Source of the DNA: Endozoicomonas sp. NE40
GTDB taxonomy: Bacteria > Pseudomonadota > Gammaproteobacteria > Pseudomonadales > Endozoicomonadaceae
Assembly (NCBI RefSeq): GCF_040549045.1
Contig: NZ_JBEWTB010000002.1
Coordinates: 310,001 to 374,000, forward strand
Reading direction: 5' to 3'
Length of the DNA: 64,000 nucleotides
Positions 46,516 to 55,824 of this stretch are shown here, piece after piece. The position numbers and the translations under genes were made by a program. Every line of letters begins with the position of its first letter. Positions within the stretch are counted from its first letter, which is position 1. Under the pieces are notes generated by a model. That model was not told the DNA's origin and ran no database searches. It saw nothing but the letters and a program-made list of their open reading frames with translations.

Positions 46516-48807
46516 ATGTCCGGGATCAAAGGGTTTGGTAAGCGCGGGAGCTATGATCTGCCCGGAACACCTCCTGAAAAAGCCAAAACCACCAGCGAAA
46601 AGCAGGAAACTCCAGAGAAAAATAGCAAAACAGGCAAAAAAAACGGAAGACGGATTTTTAGCTTCCTGCCTTTTATGAGAAAGAAAGCCAAACCTGTAGA
46701 AAAGCCTGATACATTCCGTCCTCTGGATGACAGGTCAGTCAAACCAAATACACCCTCCAGAAACGTTCACACTGCCGAAAAAACAGCCCCCTCCACGGAT
46801 AAAAGCAATAAGCAGCCTCTTGCTGATGCTCTGCCAGGTATGGCCGGAGGAAGCGCAGGCGTAGTCATTAATACGGCGAATGCAGGAACAGCAGAAGGCA
46901 GCACCGGAATGACACCGGGAATTGTTGAAGCAATAGAAGGGTTCGGTGAAGTGGCCTCACTGGCAGGAGACGCCGGAGATATTTCAGCCCTGACAGAAAG
47001 CTCCAAAGGTGTCGCAGCCTCGGCGGGTTCGGGGCATATCGTCGCAGGGCCTCATGCATTTTCAAACGGAGTTGAATCAGAGTTTTCAGAGATTCAACAA
47101 AGTGCGGCAAACCAGCTGACACCGGAAGACCTTACAGCTTTTCAGCAGGAAGGGGTTTCAGCGGATGACATTGAGTCGGTATTTACACACGCGGAAGAGC
47201 AGTTTTTTGACCAACTGAGTACACACGATCTTGATCAGTTTACCACGCAGGATTATGAGGCTCTGCAGGCTGATTACAGCACCGTTCAGGAAGGCACGCT
47301 GTCAGACCCCGAAATAACGGATGGTGCAGTCAAACAATCAGTAGAGCATTCAGGAGCCTCAGAGTACATTGAAGGACTGCTGGATCCGGTCAGCGTCGGC
47401 GTTGACGTTGGCGTAGGCATCGTTTCTCACAGCATCACCCTTGGACTTAACCTGCATAAGCTTTCAAAACTCCGGCACAGAAAAGAAGCGTTCGAGGCGT
47501 GTGGAAAACTGGTTGAGAACTGGGAATCTGCTTCTTTCGGGGATACTGAGCAAATATCCGTACAGGATATGAAAGATTATGCACTGATTGCCAGGCTGAG
47601 AGGGAATGAAAGCGACAGCAATCCTTTACTCACAGTGCTTGGTGAACAGCATTGCCACTATGGCAATGACCAGCAAATCCTTGCATTAATAGACCAGATG
47701 ATAAAACTGACTGAAAACCGAAAAGACAACACCAGTCAGGACGTCCACAGGCGTCTAATCGCATGGAAAAGTGAGTTTAACGAAAGAGCAGCCCACTTTG
47801 AGAAAAGGCTTAAGAAAGGCTCTGCTGACAAAGAAAGCACTCCGCTGAAGGCTGCTCACCAGTCTAAAAAGATGATGGCTCAGCTAAATGATATTATGAA
47901 ACCGGTTGGCGTTAAGGTCGACTACTCCACCCCGCTGAAGAAAGGCAAGTCTGCCCTGGCCTCAAAGCATAAACTGGTCATTAATGAAAACCGATTGCAC
48001 CGTTACCTGAAGAAATCCGAACAGCTTCCTTACAAGTCTGATGTCCGGAATTATATTACGGATTACTCAGGCGATACCGATACGCTTGAAGCATTTTCCA
48101 GCTATGAGGGCCGGAAAATAAAACATCAAAAAAGTCAGGCCCGATGGACGGTAGGAGCAATGGTAACGTCTGCGATCCCGGTTCTGAAAGCCGACTATAT
48201 GGTTCGCAGTGCAAGGGAGTTTAAAGAACGGAACTACCGGAGAAAAAGTAATGGTATTCTCGATGCCAAACTGGCCTGGCTGGGCGGGTTTATTAACAGG
48301 AATTTTGCAATCGTAGAAACAAAACCCTCTCTTAAAAATGCCCTGGAAGTGGCAGTGAAAGTGATCAGTGCGAAAAAAGACCGTACTCTGGTAAAATCTG
48401 AGGCTGCCGCAGCCAATAGTGCGATTGACATGACCGGAGCTGTTGCCGGTACAGCGGCAGCAACCGCCGCTCCGGGGATCGGAAGTCTGATTGCCGACTC
48501 CCTTGTCGGTGGCGCAAGGTTAGGGGTAACGGTTAAATCTGCTTTTAAGAGGCGGAGCGTCGATAAAAGACATCAGCAGTTTGGTCGCATTGAAACCGGT
48601 GTCTATTCGGAACTCAAAAAAGTTCATAACAACGCTCCGGAAGGGAAAGAAGGCGAAGCGGAAAGAGAAGCAATCAAAGAGGTTGCCGTGCAGCTTTTCG
48701 ATGTCTCTGACGAACAGATAAATCTGTTATTTTCCCAGCCTGACAGCCGGGACCTGGTCTCTCAGAAAGGCATTATCCGTCTGCGGTTTAATAATTCTGA
48801 TCAGTAA
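46516..48807 (+). CDS. Large unknown protein, candidate secreted effector
   Basis: A 763-residue protein I do not recognise. The first 100 residues are low-complexity Lys/Pro/Ser/Thr (SYDLPGTPPEKAKTTSEK). Next comes a Gly/Ala/Ser-rich section (to about 190), then an acidic stretch, a hydrophobic patch near 295-315 (VSVGVDVGVGIVSHSITLGL) and another near 640-675 (GAVAGTAAATAAPGIGSLIA). A disordered polar N-terminus and internal hydrophobic patches without a signal peptide are common in T3SS effectors and translocators, but no motif proves it. A GGGGGCAAGG stretch precedes the ATG. The stop overlaps the start of a GST gene by one base. Confidence 0.7.
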   Translation: MSGIKGFGKRGSYDLPGTPPEKAKTTSEKQETPEKNSKTGKKNGRRIFSFLPFMRKKAKPVEKPDTFRPLDDRSVKPNTPSRNVHTAEKTAPSTDKSNKQPLADALPGMAGGSAGVVINTANAGTAEGSTGMTPGIVEAIEGFGEVASLAGDAGDISALTESSKGVAASAGSGHIVAGPHAFSNGVESEFSEIQQSAANQLTPEDLTAFQQEGVSADDIESVFTHAEEQFFDQLSTHDLDQFTTQDYEALQADYSTVQEGTLSDPEITDGAVKQSVEHSGASEYIEGLLDPVSVGVDVGVGIVSHSITLGLNLHKLSKLRHRKEAFEACGKLVENWESASFGDTEQISVQDMKDYALIARLRGNESDSNPLLTVLGEQHCHYGNDQQILALIDQMIKLTENRKDNTSQDVHRRLIAWKSEFNERAAHFEKRLKKGSADKESTPLKAAHQSKKMMAQLNDIMKPVGVKVDYSTPLKKGKSALASKHKLVINENRLHRYLKKSEQLPYKSDVRNYITDYSGDTDTLEAFSSYEGRKIKHQKSQARWTVGAMVTSAIPVLKADYMVRSAREFKERNYRRKSNGILDAKLAWLGGFINRNFAIVETKPSLKNALEVAVKVISAKKDRTLVKSEAAAANSAIDMTGAVAGTAAATAAPGIGSLIADSLVGGARLGVTVKSAFKRRSVDKRHQQFGRIETGVYSELKKVHNNAPEGKEGEAEREAIKEVAVQLFDVSDEQINLLFSQPDSRDLVSQKGIIRLRFNNSDQ

Positions 48808-49415
48808 TGAGAATAACAATGATAGTTTACGGTGACATACAGTCAGGCAACTGCTACAAAATAAAACTGCTAACTTCACTCCTTGGCATTGAGCATCAAT
48901 GGGTTGATGTTGATATTTTAAACGACGAGACTCAGACAAAATCCTTTCTTGAGAAAAATCCTGTGGCCAAAATACCGGTTCTTGAACTGGATGATGGCCG
49001 TTGCCTGTCTGAGTCCAATGCTATTTTAAACTACCTTGCCAACGGCTCTGACCTGCTGCCAGACGACCGTTTCCAATATGCAAAAGTCCAGCAGTGGCAG
49101 TTTTTTGAGCAGTACAGCCATGAGCCTTATATTGCCGTCGCCCGGTTTATTGCAAAATATCTGGGGCTGCCCGACAGCCGCAGGGAAGAATACCAGTCAA
49201 AACAGGAAGGTGGTCACAAGGCGCTAACCGTTATGGAGCAACAGCTGAATACCAGCCCGTTTCTTACTGGCGAGGCGATCACCACGGCAGATATTTCGCT
49301 GTACGGTTACACTCATGTTGCCCACGAAGGCGGTTTTGATTTATCGGCCTACCCCGCTGTTCAGGGCTGGCTTGAGCAAATCCGGTCACTTCCGGGCTAC
49401 GTTGCCATGAGTTGA
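48807..49415 (+). CDS. Glutathione S-transferase family protein
   Basis: A 202-residue cytosolic GST. The N-terminal thioredoxin-like domain shows GNCYKIKLL, the cis-proline motif AKIPVLE and LSESNAILNYLA, which bind glutathione. The C-terminal helical domain contains AITTADISLYGY, the usual N-capping box. A substrate cannot be inferred. The start ATG overlaps the stop of the preceding 763-residue gene (TAATG), so translation is probably coupled; an ATG four codons on is an alternative. Confidence 0.92.
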   Translation: MRITMIVYGDIQSGNCYKIKLLTSLLGIEHQWVDVDILNDETQTKSFLEKNPVAKIPVLELDDGRCLSESNAILNYLANGSDLLPDDRFQYAKVQQWQFFEQYSHEPYIAVARFIAKYLGLPDSRREEYQSKQEGGHKALTVMEQQLNTSPFLTGEAITTADISLYGYTHVAHEGGFDLSAYPAVQGWLEQIRSLPGYVAMS

Positions 49416-49426
49416 ACGCTCTGCGG

Positions 49427-49732
49427 CTACCGTCCGGTCGTAGCTGCGAAGTCGTATTCTCGTAACACTTCTACAATCTGAACCTGATAGGAACTGTACC
49501 ATTGCCCCTGACCAGCCTTCTGGGCTGCCAGATGCACAGGGTCCGATTTCCATGCCTGAATCTGTTCCAGTGATGGCCAGTAAGAGATGGCCACTTCACT
49601 GGAACCTTCTGTAAAACTGTCAAAGCCCTGACAACCATAGTGTTCAAATGCAAGCTTACGCAGACGCTCAGCCATTGCGAAGTATTCTTCATCAAACTGT
49701 TCAACACTGGCTTTAAAGATCACTGCATACAT
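49427..49732 (-). CDS. ABM-type (antibiotic biosynthesis monooxygenase-like) small protein
   Basis: A 101-residue dimeric alpha-beta barrel-type protein: YAVIFKASVEQFDEEYFAMAERL, then YGCQGFDSFTEGSSEVAISYWPSLEQIQAWKSDPVHLAAQ, which is the ABM pattern. Members degrade or modify small molecules or haem, but many are only named by fold. GGGGAGG lies nine bases before ATG 49732. It converges on the GST gene with 11 bases between the stops. Confidence 0.8.
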   Translation of the reverse strand: MYAVIFKASVEQFDEEYFAMAERLRKLAFEHYGCQGFDSFTEGSSEVAISYWPSLEQIQAWKSDPVHLAAQKAGQGQWYSSYQVQIVEVLREYDFAATTGR

Positions 49733-49914
49733 TTTGGTCAGCCTCCCCGTGCATAAGTACTCAACCATATAAAATCATATTTTCTGACTTATTGTTCAGG
49801 CACCCTCGCCTTTGCGCCTTTATGCCCTTCAGGGTATTGCATAGCACCTGCCCAATAAGCCTTAATGCTTGAGCGATTTATGGAGAGATTGTTTTATACG
49901 GTTAAGCTCAATGA

Positions 49915-50112
49915 CAACCAGTTAAACCACCAACTAGCGTCTGCGAAACGGACTTACAACAGCTGGACGACTTTCTGCTGGGAAAATGGGGAGACGACTA
50001 TTTTTCTGTTCTACATCAGGATGCCACATCTCCGGAAAACAACACGTTACGGCTGGGTTTAATGAAACTGACGACGCAGGACTGGCAACGGATTCAAAAA
50101 GCAGATCAGTGA
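49915..50112 (+). pseudogene. Possible 3' remnant of a degraded gene
   Basis: Reading from 49915 to the TGA at 50110-50112 gives 65 residues of ordinary protein character (TDLQQLDDFLLGKWGDDYF, LRLGLMKLTTQDWQRIQKAD) with no start codon near its beginning; a TGA immediately precedes it. A strong terminator follows ten bases later, as after a real gene. Another overlapping frame (49865-50062) is less protein-like. I cannot name the family. Confidence 0.35.
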
Positions 50113-50121
50113 AGCAAAAAA

Positions 50122-50151
50122 AACGGGCAGTGTAATAGCTGCCCGTTTTTT
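50122..50151. terminator. Bidirectional intrinsic terminator
   Basis: AACGGGCAG and CTGCCCGTT form a perfect 9-bp stem with an 8-base loop, an A-run to the left and a T-run to the right. It ends the AbgT-like gene on the minus strand. Confidence 0.88.
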
Positions 50152-50190
50152 ACAAAGCGACGGTATCGCTTAACTGTAACCGATAAAAAG

Positions 50191-51768
50191 TTACATAAAC
50201 ATCACTGCACCCGGACCCAGAGGCAGGTTCAGCATACTCCAGATGATGAACAGAACAATCCAGCCACCCAGGAAGAAGAAAGTGTATGGCATCATCATGG
50301 AAATCACCGTACCCATACCGATCTTAGGACCATTCTCTTCCTGGTAGCGAGCCGCAAAGCTGGCAATAATCGGGAAGTAAGTCATCAGCGGGGTGATGAT
50401 GTTCGTCGTAGAGTCACCAATACGGTACGCCACCTGAGTGTATTCCGGAGTGAAACCCAGCTGCATGAACATTGGGATAAAGACCGGCGCCATGATCAGC
50501 CACTTGGAGCTGGCACCACCCATAAACAGGTTAACGACAGCGGACAGAATCACCATGGCAACCGCCAGAGGCAGGCCAGTAAAGCCGATGTTCTGCAGCA
50601 GGTCAGCACCGGATACCGCAGCCACGATGCCCAGGTTGGAGTAGGTGAAGTAAGACACAAACTGCGCAGAGACGAAGATAATAACCAGTACGCTGGCCAT
50701 GGTAGACATGGACTTTACCATGCCCTTCACAACGCCGTCAGCGCTTTCAAAGGTTTTGGAACCAAAGCCGTAAGCAGCGCCCGGTATCAGGAACACAGCA
50801 GTCAGGATCAGAATGATAGACTGCATGAACGGTGAGTTACCCAGAATCTGACCGGTCGCAGGATCACGCAGTGGTGCCGCTTCAGGAATGATCAGGGCAC
50901 ACAGCAGGGCAACCAGGGCAAAGAAAGACCATTTTGCACGCTTCAGGCCAGCCAGTTCTTCCGGCGTCATGGCATCGGCTTTTTCACCCATGTCACCACC
51001 GTAAGAACCCAGACGTGGCTCAACGATCTTGTCGGTAACAATGGTACCCAGAATCGTGATCAGGAAGGTAGACACGACCATGAAGTAGTAGTTTGCTACC
51101 GGAGTCACCATGTAAGTCGGGTCCATGATGCGCGCCGCTTCCGTGGAGATACCACCCAGCAGCGGGTCGGTAGAACCGATCACCAGGTTGGCAGAGAAAC
51201 CACCGGATACACCGGCAAACGCTGCAGCAATACCCGCCAGAGGGTGACGGCCAAAGCTCATGAATACAATCGCACCCAGAGGTACCAGCACTACATAGCC
51301 AGCGTCGGATGCAATGTTGGACATAATACCGGCAAACACCAGAATAGGCGTCAACAGACTTTTAGGAGTCGCCAGAACCATACGCTTCAGCATGGCGCTG
51401 ATCAGGCCGGAGTATTCGGCAACACCCACACCCAGCATCGCCACCAGAATGGTACCCAGTGCGGCATGACCAGTGAACGCATCGATGGCATTGGTAAACA
51501 TAAAACGAATGCCGTCAGCGGTCAGCAGGCTCTTGATCGCCACCGTGGTTGGCACCAGCTCACCACTGGCACGATCCATAGCGTCATAGGTAACGGATAC
51601 GCCAATAAGGCTCAGCAGCGCAGACAGTGCTACTGTACCTACTGCAAAGTAGAAGAACATGATGATTGGATGAGGAAGCGCGTTACCACCGCGCTCAACA
51701 ATATCCAGGAAGCGCTGAAGTGCTCCTTTCTGACCCACAGACGGGCTCGAACTCACTGCAGTGTTCAT
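50191..51768 (-). CDS. AbgT-family transporter
   Basis: A 525-residue inner-membrane protein of the AbgT family, whose members import p-aminobenzoyl-glutamate or export sulfonamides. Family features include FLDIVERGGNALPHP near the N-terminus, GVGVAEYSGLISAMLKRM, MSNIASDAGYVVLVPLG, AGVSGGFSANLVIGSTDPLL and MGGASSKWLIMAPVFIPMF. Length is typical (about 510). It stands alone; the upstream interval holds a short palindrome and the pepT terminator. Confidence 0.93.
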   Translation of the reverse strand: MNTAVSSSPSVGQKGALQRFLDIVERGGNALPHPIIMFFYFAVGTVALSALLSLIGVSVTYDAMDRASGELVPTTVAIKSLLTADGIRFMFTNAIDAFTGHAALGTILVAMLGVGVAEYSGLISAMLKRMVLATPKSLLTPILVFAGIMSNIASDAGYVVLVPLGAIVFMSFGRHPLAGIAAAFAGVSGGFSANLVIGSTDPLLGGISTEAARIMDPTYMVTPVANYYFMVVSTFLITILGTIVTDKIVEPRLGSYGGDMGEKADAMTPEELAGLKRAKWSFFALVALLCALIIPEAAPLRDPATGQILGNSPFMQSIILILTAVFLIPGAAYGFGSKTFESADGVVKGMVKSMSTMASVLVIIFVSAQFVSYFTYSNLGIVAAVSGADLLQNIGFTGLPLAVAMVILSAVVNLFMGGASSKWLIMAPVFIPMFMQLGFTPEYTQVAYRIGDSTTNIITPLMTYFPIIASFAARYQEENGPKIGMGTVISMMMPYTFFFLGGWIVLFIIWSMLNLPLGPGAVMFM

Positions 51769-52180
51769 GAAAAATTCCTTATTTGAGGGAAATAACCCCT
51801 GCCCTGATGAACACTTTTCCAGGCTCAGCCAGCCATTGCTAAAACCTTCGGCTTACCACTTTTTACAAATGAAAACTGTCTTATAGAAAACGGCTTACAC
51901 TTACATCCGGTGGTCGAATATCCATCAGACAGGGGGTAGCTATTTTCCGCATTTCATTTTCAACGGTGCTGACATACGTCAATCTCATGTCAATTAAGAG
52001 TGTTTTTTTTGACCAAACAGCGTAATAAAAGTATTTATTTCTTAATAACTTACTTATTTCAGGATTATTTCATGCGCATTCGTACAGATAATGTACGACC
52101 ATAAAAAAAACAGGGACATCCGCCGTAGCCGGACATCCCTGTTTAAAGACAGATGAAGCTGCCAGTCAGTGATTGACTGT
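51769..52180. other. Interval between pepT and the abgT-like gene
   Basis: No gene seen in 412 bases. It holds the abgT-like promoter region (leftward), a palindrome CGTACA-N5-TGTACG at 52081-52097 and the pepT terminator at 52109-52143. Confidence 0.6.
52109..52143 (-). terminator. Intrinsic terminator of pepT
   Basis: AACAGGGA pairs with TCCCTGTT, with an inner TCCG/CGGA stem. On the minus strand it is followed by a T-run (the A-run at 52103-52110). Confidence 0.82.
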
Positions 52181-53398
52181 TTACTTCACCGCCAGACGAG
52201 CAATATTCACAATCACTTCAACGGCTTTTTCCATATCTTCCAGGGCAATAAACTCATAAGGGCCGTGGAAGTTATAACCACCCGTAAAGACGTTCGGGCA
52301 CGGCAAGCCTTTAAACGACAGGCGTGCGCCATCAGTACCACCACGGATCGGCTTTATAAGCGGCTTCACCTCAGACGCCTCCATTGCGCACTTTGCCAGT
52401 TCAATAATCTCCTGACGCGGCTCAACCATTTCCCGCATATTGCGGTAGTTATCCTTTATCTCAAGGGTCAGGGTTCCGTCACCGTGTTGTTCATTGAACT
52501 GTGCAACCCTGTTTTCAATAAGCGCTTTGCGTCGTTCCAGACCATCTTTGTCAAAATCACGGATCAGCCAGTGCATAAAGGTTTCACTGATGCTGCTGTC
52601 CATGCTGTTCAGATGGAAAAAGCCCTGGTATTCATCCGTGGTTGCCGGTGTTTCATCTTTCGGCATACTGTCGATGAATTCCGCAGCAATCAGCATGGCA
52701 TTCACCATTTTGTTTTTGGAATGTCCCGGATGCACACTCTTGCCATGAACGGTAATCTGCGCCTGCGCTGCATTGAAGTTTTCAAATTGCAGTTCGCCAA
52801 CCGGCCCGCCATCAATCGTGTAGGCAAATTCAGCACCAAACTGCTCAACATCAAAGTGGTTGGCACCACGACCTATTTCTTCATCCGGTGTAAAGCCAAT
52901 GCAGATATCACCATGTTTAATCTCAGGATGCTCAATCAAATATTCAATCGCCGTGAGAATTTCAGCAATGCCTGCCTTGTTATCAGCGCCCAGCAGAGTA
53001 GTGCCATCGGTGGTAATCAGGGTTTTTCCCAGACAGGTATCCAGCTCAGGAAATTCAGCAGGCGACAGTGTCAGAGTGGTTCCCAGGGCAATGGCCTTGC
53101 CGTCGTAGTTTTTGATGATCTGCGGTTTAACATTCTCACCGGAATAATCGAACGCAGTGTCCATGTGGGCAACAAAACCAATGGGAGTCACAGGCTGTTC
53201 GGTATTTGATGGCAGACGGGCCATCAAATAACAGTTGTCGTCCAGAGAAATATCAGACAATCCCAGTGTTTCCAGCTCTGTCTTCAGAAATTTCGCCAGC
53301 TCAAACTGTTTACTGGTGCTGGGTACCGTGTCGAACCCGGGATTGGATTGTGTATCAAATTGAACGTAGTTCAGGAAGCGATCCAGAAGTTTGCTCAT
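52181..53398 (-). CDS. pepT: Peptidase T (tripeptidase)
   Basis: A 405-residue cytoplasmic zinc aminotripeptidase of family M20. Metal-binding and catalytic motifs are FVAHMDTAFDY (His and Asp), LLGADNKAG (bridging Asp), TPDEEIGRGA (catalytic and ligand Glu) and the dimerisation-domain histidine in SVHPGHSKNKMVNA. It removes the N-terminal residue of tripeptides. Length is as in E. coli (408). Confidence 0.97.
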   Translation of the reverse strand: MSKLLDRFLNYVQFDTQSNPGFDTVPSTSKQFELAKFLKTELETLGLSDISLDDNCYLMARLPSNTEQPVTPIGFVAHMDTAFDYSGENVKPQIIKNYDGKAIALGTTLTLSPAEFPELDTCLGKTLITTDGTTLLGADNKAGIAEILTAIEYLIEHPEIKHGDICIGFTPDEEIGRGANHFDVEQFGAEFAYTIDGGPVGELQFENFNAAQAQITVHGKSVHPGHSKNKMVNAMLIAAEFIDSMPKDETPATTDEYQGFFHLNSMDSSISETFMHWLIRDFDKDGLERRKALIENRVAQFNEQHGDGTLTLEIKDNYRNMREMVEPRQEIIELAKCAMEASEVKPLIKPIRGGTDGARLSFKGLPCPNVFTGGYNFHGPYEFIALEDMEKAVEVIVNIARLAVK

Positions 53399-53610
53399 AG
53401 CGTATTACAACTCGCAGCAGAGGGTTATGCACACAGACGTCCATGATGGTCGCCGGGCAAGGGAGTTCTGCATGCTAGTGCAGGGGTGGAGGGAATGTGT
53501 TGATATCGGTCAAATAACAGTCCGCCCGAAAGGTTTACATTCCTGCCCCCGCGCTTACAATTAAGCACAGTTTCCGGTTCAGTGGATTAAAAACAACAAC
53601 AGGGACGGCT

Positions 53611-54513
53611 GTGAAAGAAAATACCCCAAAAGGCGTTGCTTATGCAGTGGCGACTGCCGTTATTGCCAGTACTGCCGCAGCCTCGACCAAGTTAATCGCT
53701 GTCGATGTGCCTGTACCGATGATCGTTCTGGTACAGTATTCAATTTGTCTGGTGGTCATGTTGCCATGGTTGCTGCGCAACGGTTCCGGGGTTCTGAAAA
53801 CTCAGCGGCCTGCTGCCCACCTTATGCGTGGCCTGACCGGCTGGTTATGCTTCTATGTTTATTATCTGGCCCTGGCCCATATTCCACTGGTCGATGCAAC
53901 GCTGCTGCGTAACACCGGCCCGCTGTTTGTGCCACTGGCTATCTGGCTGTGGCTGAAGGTTGTTATCCCCCGCAAGTCATGGGGACCCATGATACTGGGC
54001 TTTTGTGGCGTTCTGCTGATATTGAGACCACAGTTTAACGGCATCAATCCCTGGCATATTGTCGGCCTGCTGTCTGGTTTTTTCCTTGCCTTTTCCATGG
54101 TGGGAACAAGAACATTGTCGACGACAGAACCGTCCAGCCTGATCCTGTTCTATTATTTTGCAATCTCCTTCCTCTGCAGCCTGCCACTGGCCATTGCTAA
54201 CTGGCAGGCCATTCCATTGTGGACCCTGCCCTGGCTTGCCTATGTTGGCTTATCCATATTCATCACCATGTGGTTGTATACGCAGGCTTACACCTGGGCA
54301 AAAGCAACAGTTGTGGCACCAGTCAACTATCTGGGTGTGGTGTTTGCCGGTTTTCTGGGCTGGCTGATGTGGGGGCATGTACCCGACACGGTTGCCCTGA
54401 GCGGCATGGTGCTTGTGGTTGGAGCAGGGCTGTTGTCTATCTATCTGGGCGCAACGGCCAGCAGACAGAAAACCGGTTCGTCAGTATCTAAACAAACAGT
54501 GTCGTCAGGCTAA
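53611..54513 (+). CDS. EamA/DMT-family transporter
   Basis: A 300-residue inner-membrane protein with ten predicted helices in two homologous EamA halves (MRGLTGWLCFYVYYLALAHI in the first; AYTWAKATVVAPVNYLGVVF in the second). Such DMT-superfamily exporters move amino acids or metabolites; the substrate is unknown. The start is GTG with AGGGACG upstream. It is followed by gcvT 98 bases later. Confidence 0.9.
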   Translation: MKENTPKGVAYAVATAVIASTAAASTKLIAVDVPVPMIVLVQYSICLVVMLPWLLRNGSGVLKTQRPAAHLMRGLTGWLCFYVYYLALAHIPLVDATLLRNTGPLFVPLAIWLWLKVVIPRKSWGPMILGFCGVLLILRPQFNGINPWHIVGLLSGFFLAFSMVGTRTLSTTEPSSLILFYYFAISFLCSLPLAIANWQAIPLWTLPWLAYVGLSIFITMWLYTQAYTWAKATVVAPVNYLGVVFAGFLGWLMWGHVPDTVALSGMVLVVGAGLLSIYLGATASRQKTGSSVSKQTVSSG

Positions 54514-54611
54514 CGGTTTACTTTTGTCTCTGCAGACCTACAATTGGATGACAAAGCGCAGTAACAAAAACGCCAGAAACGCTGGCACCATTATTATAAT
54601 CCGGGGGCTTC

Positions 54612-55751
54612 ATGACCGCAGTAACGCCTGCCAGTCCAGACCTGCAACAGACACCGTTGCACGCTTTACACCTTGAACAGGGAGCACGAATGGTTCCCTT
54701 TGCGGGCTACGATATGCCCGTACAGTACCCTTTGGGTATAAAAGCTGAACATCTGCATACCAGAAAGCAGGCTGGCCTGTTTGATGTCTCCCATATGGGG
54801 CAGCTGTTTCTAAAGGGTGAGAAAGCCGCTGAATGGCTGGAATCCCTGGTGCCTGTCGACATCATTGACCTGCCTGAGGGCCGCCAACGCTACGCCCTGT
54901 TTACCAATGAACAGGGCGGTATCATGGACGACCTGATGGTCAGCCGTTTTGCTGATGACTGCCTCTACCTTGTCGTGAACGCCGCCTGCAAAGAACAGGA
55001 TATTGCCCATCTGCAATCCCACCTGACCAATGATATTCAGCTTGAACGTCTGGATAACCGGGCCTTGCTGGCACTGCAGGGACCGGAAGCTGCCGAAGTA
55101 CTGGGTCGTTTTGCACCGGAAGTGAGAAGTATGATCTTTATGGATTCCCGCCGGGTTGCCATAGAGGATATTGAATGCTTTGTCAGTCGCTCCGGGTATA
55201 CCGGTGAGGATGGTTATGAGCTGTCAGTCCCGGCTTCCGAATCAGAAAAAATAGGTCGTTTACTTCTGGAGCAACCCGAAGTTGAACTGATTGGACTCGG
55301 AGCCCGTGATTCGTTGCGTCTGGAATCCGGATTATGCCTGTATGGGCATGATATCACCTCGTCAACCACACCGGTTGAGGCCAGCCTGAACTGGGCCATC
55401 AGCAAAGTTCGTCGTAACGGTGGCACCAGGGCGGGTGGCTTTCCCGGTGCGGATATCATTCTCCAGCCGACAGACACTAAAGCGTTGCTGAACAGGCGGG
55501 TCGGATTGTTGGGCAGTAGTCGTGCGCCCGTCAGGGAAGGAACTGTTTTAATGAATGCTGAAGGAGAAACCATTGGCAGGGTAACGTCCGGCACTTTTGG
55601 TCCAACGGTTGGCCGCCCTGTTGCCATGGCTTATCTTGCAAAAGACTATGCCACCATCAATACTGAAGTCTTCGCTTCTGTCAGAGGCAAGGCTCTGCCC
55701 ATGACTGTCAGCCAGATGCCATTCATTGAACAACGTTACTTCCGGGGCTGA
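54612..55751 (+). CDS. gcvT: Aminomethyltransferase, glycine cleavage T protein
   Basis: A 379-residue enzyme that transfers the methylene group from the H protein to tetrahydrofolate, releasing ammonia. Typical motifs are ARMVPFAGYDMPVQYP, LFDVSHMGQ, YTGEDGYEL, LGARDSLRLESGLCLYG and GTFGPTVG near the C-terminus. It lies apart from gcvP (8 kb upstream, same strand), and gcvH is not nearby. GGGGG precedes the ATG. Confidence 0.96.
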   Translation: MTAVTPASPDLQQTPLHALHLEQGARMVPFAGYDMPVQYPLGIKAEHLHTRKQAGLFDVSHMGQLFLKGEKAAEWLESLVPVDIIDLPEGRQRYALFTNEQGGIMDDLMVSRFADDCLYLVVNAACKEQDIAHLQSHLTNDIQLERLDNRALLALQGPEAAEVLGRFAPEVRSMIFMDSRRVAIEDIECFVSRSGYTGEDGYELSVPASESEKIGRLLLEQPEVELIGLGARDSLRLESGLCLYGHDITSSTTPVEASLNWAISKVRRNGGTRAGGFPGADIILQPTDTKALLNRRVGLLGSSRAPVREGTVLMNAEGETIGRVTSGTFGPTVGRPVAMAYLAKDYATINTEVFASVRGKALPMTVSQMPFIEQRYFRG

Positions 55752-55824
55752 CGTTCAGCATCCAGCCGTCCTGAATTACAGCTGTGTAGATATTAAATGA
55801 CAGGTAGTAAGAGGAGGGCGTATT

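Larger units (their letters stand above)
49733..50190. other. Interval with a probable gene remnant
   Basis: No intact gene. It includes the promoter region of the ABM gene, a coding-like remnant (49915-50112) and a strong terminator (50122-50151). Confidence 0.6.

Noticed and set aside
49865..50062. 65-codon frame with an ATG before the terminator at 50122
   Set aside because: Less protein-like than the overlapping frame 49915-50112, which ends next to the terminator; no ribosome site.
52169..53209. 346-codon frame antisense to pepT
   Set aside because: Shadow of an intact peptidase gene.
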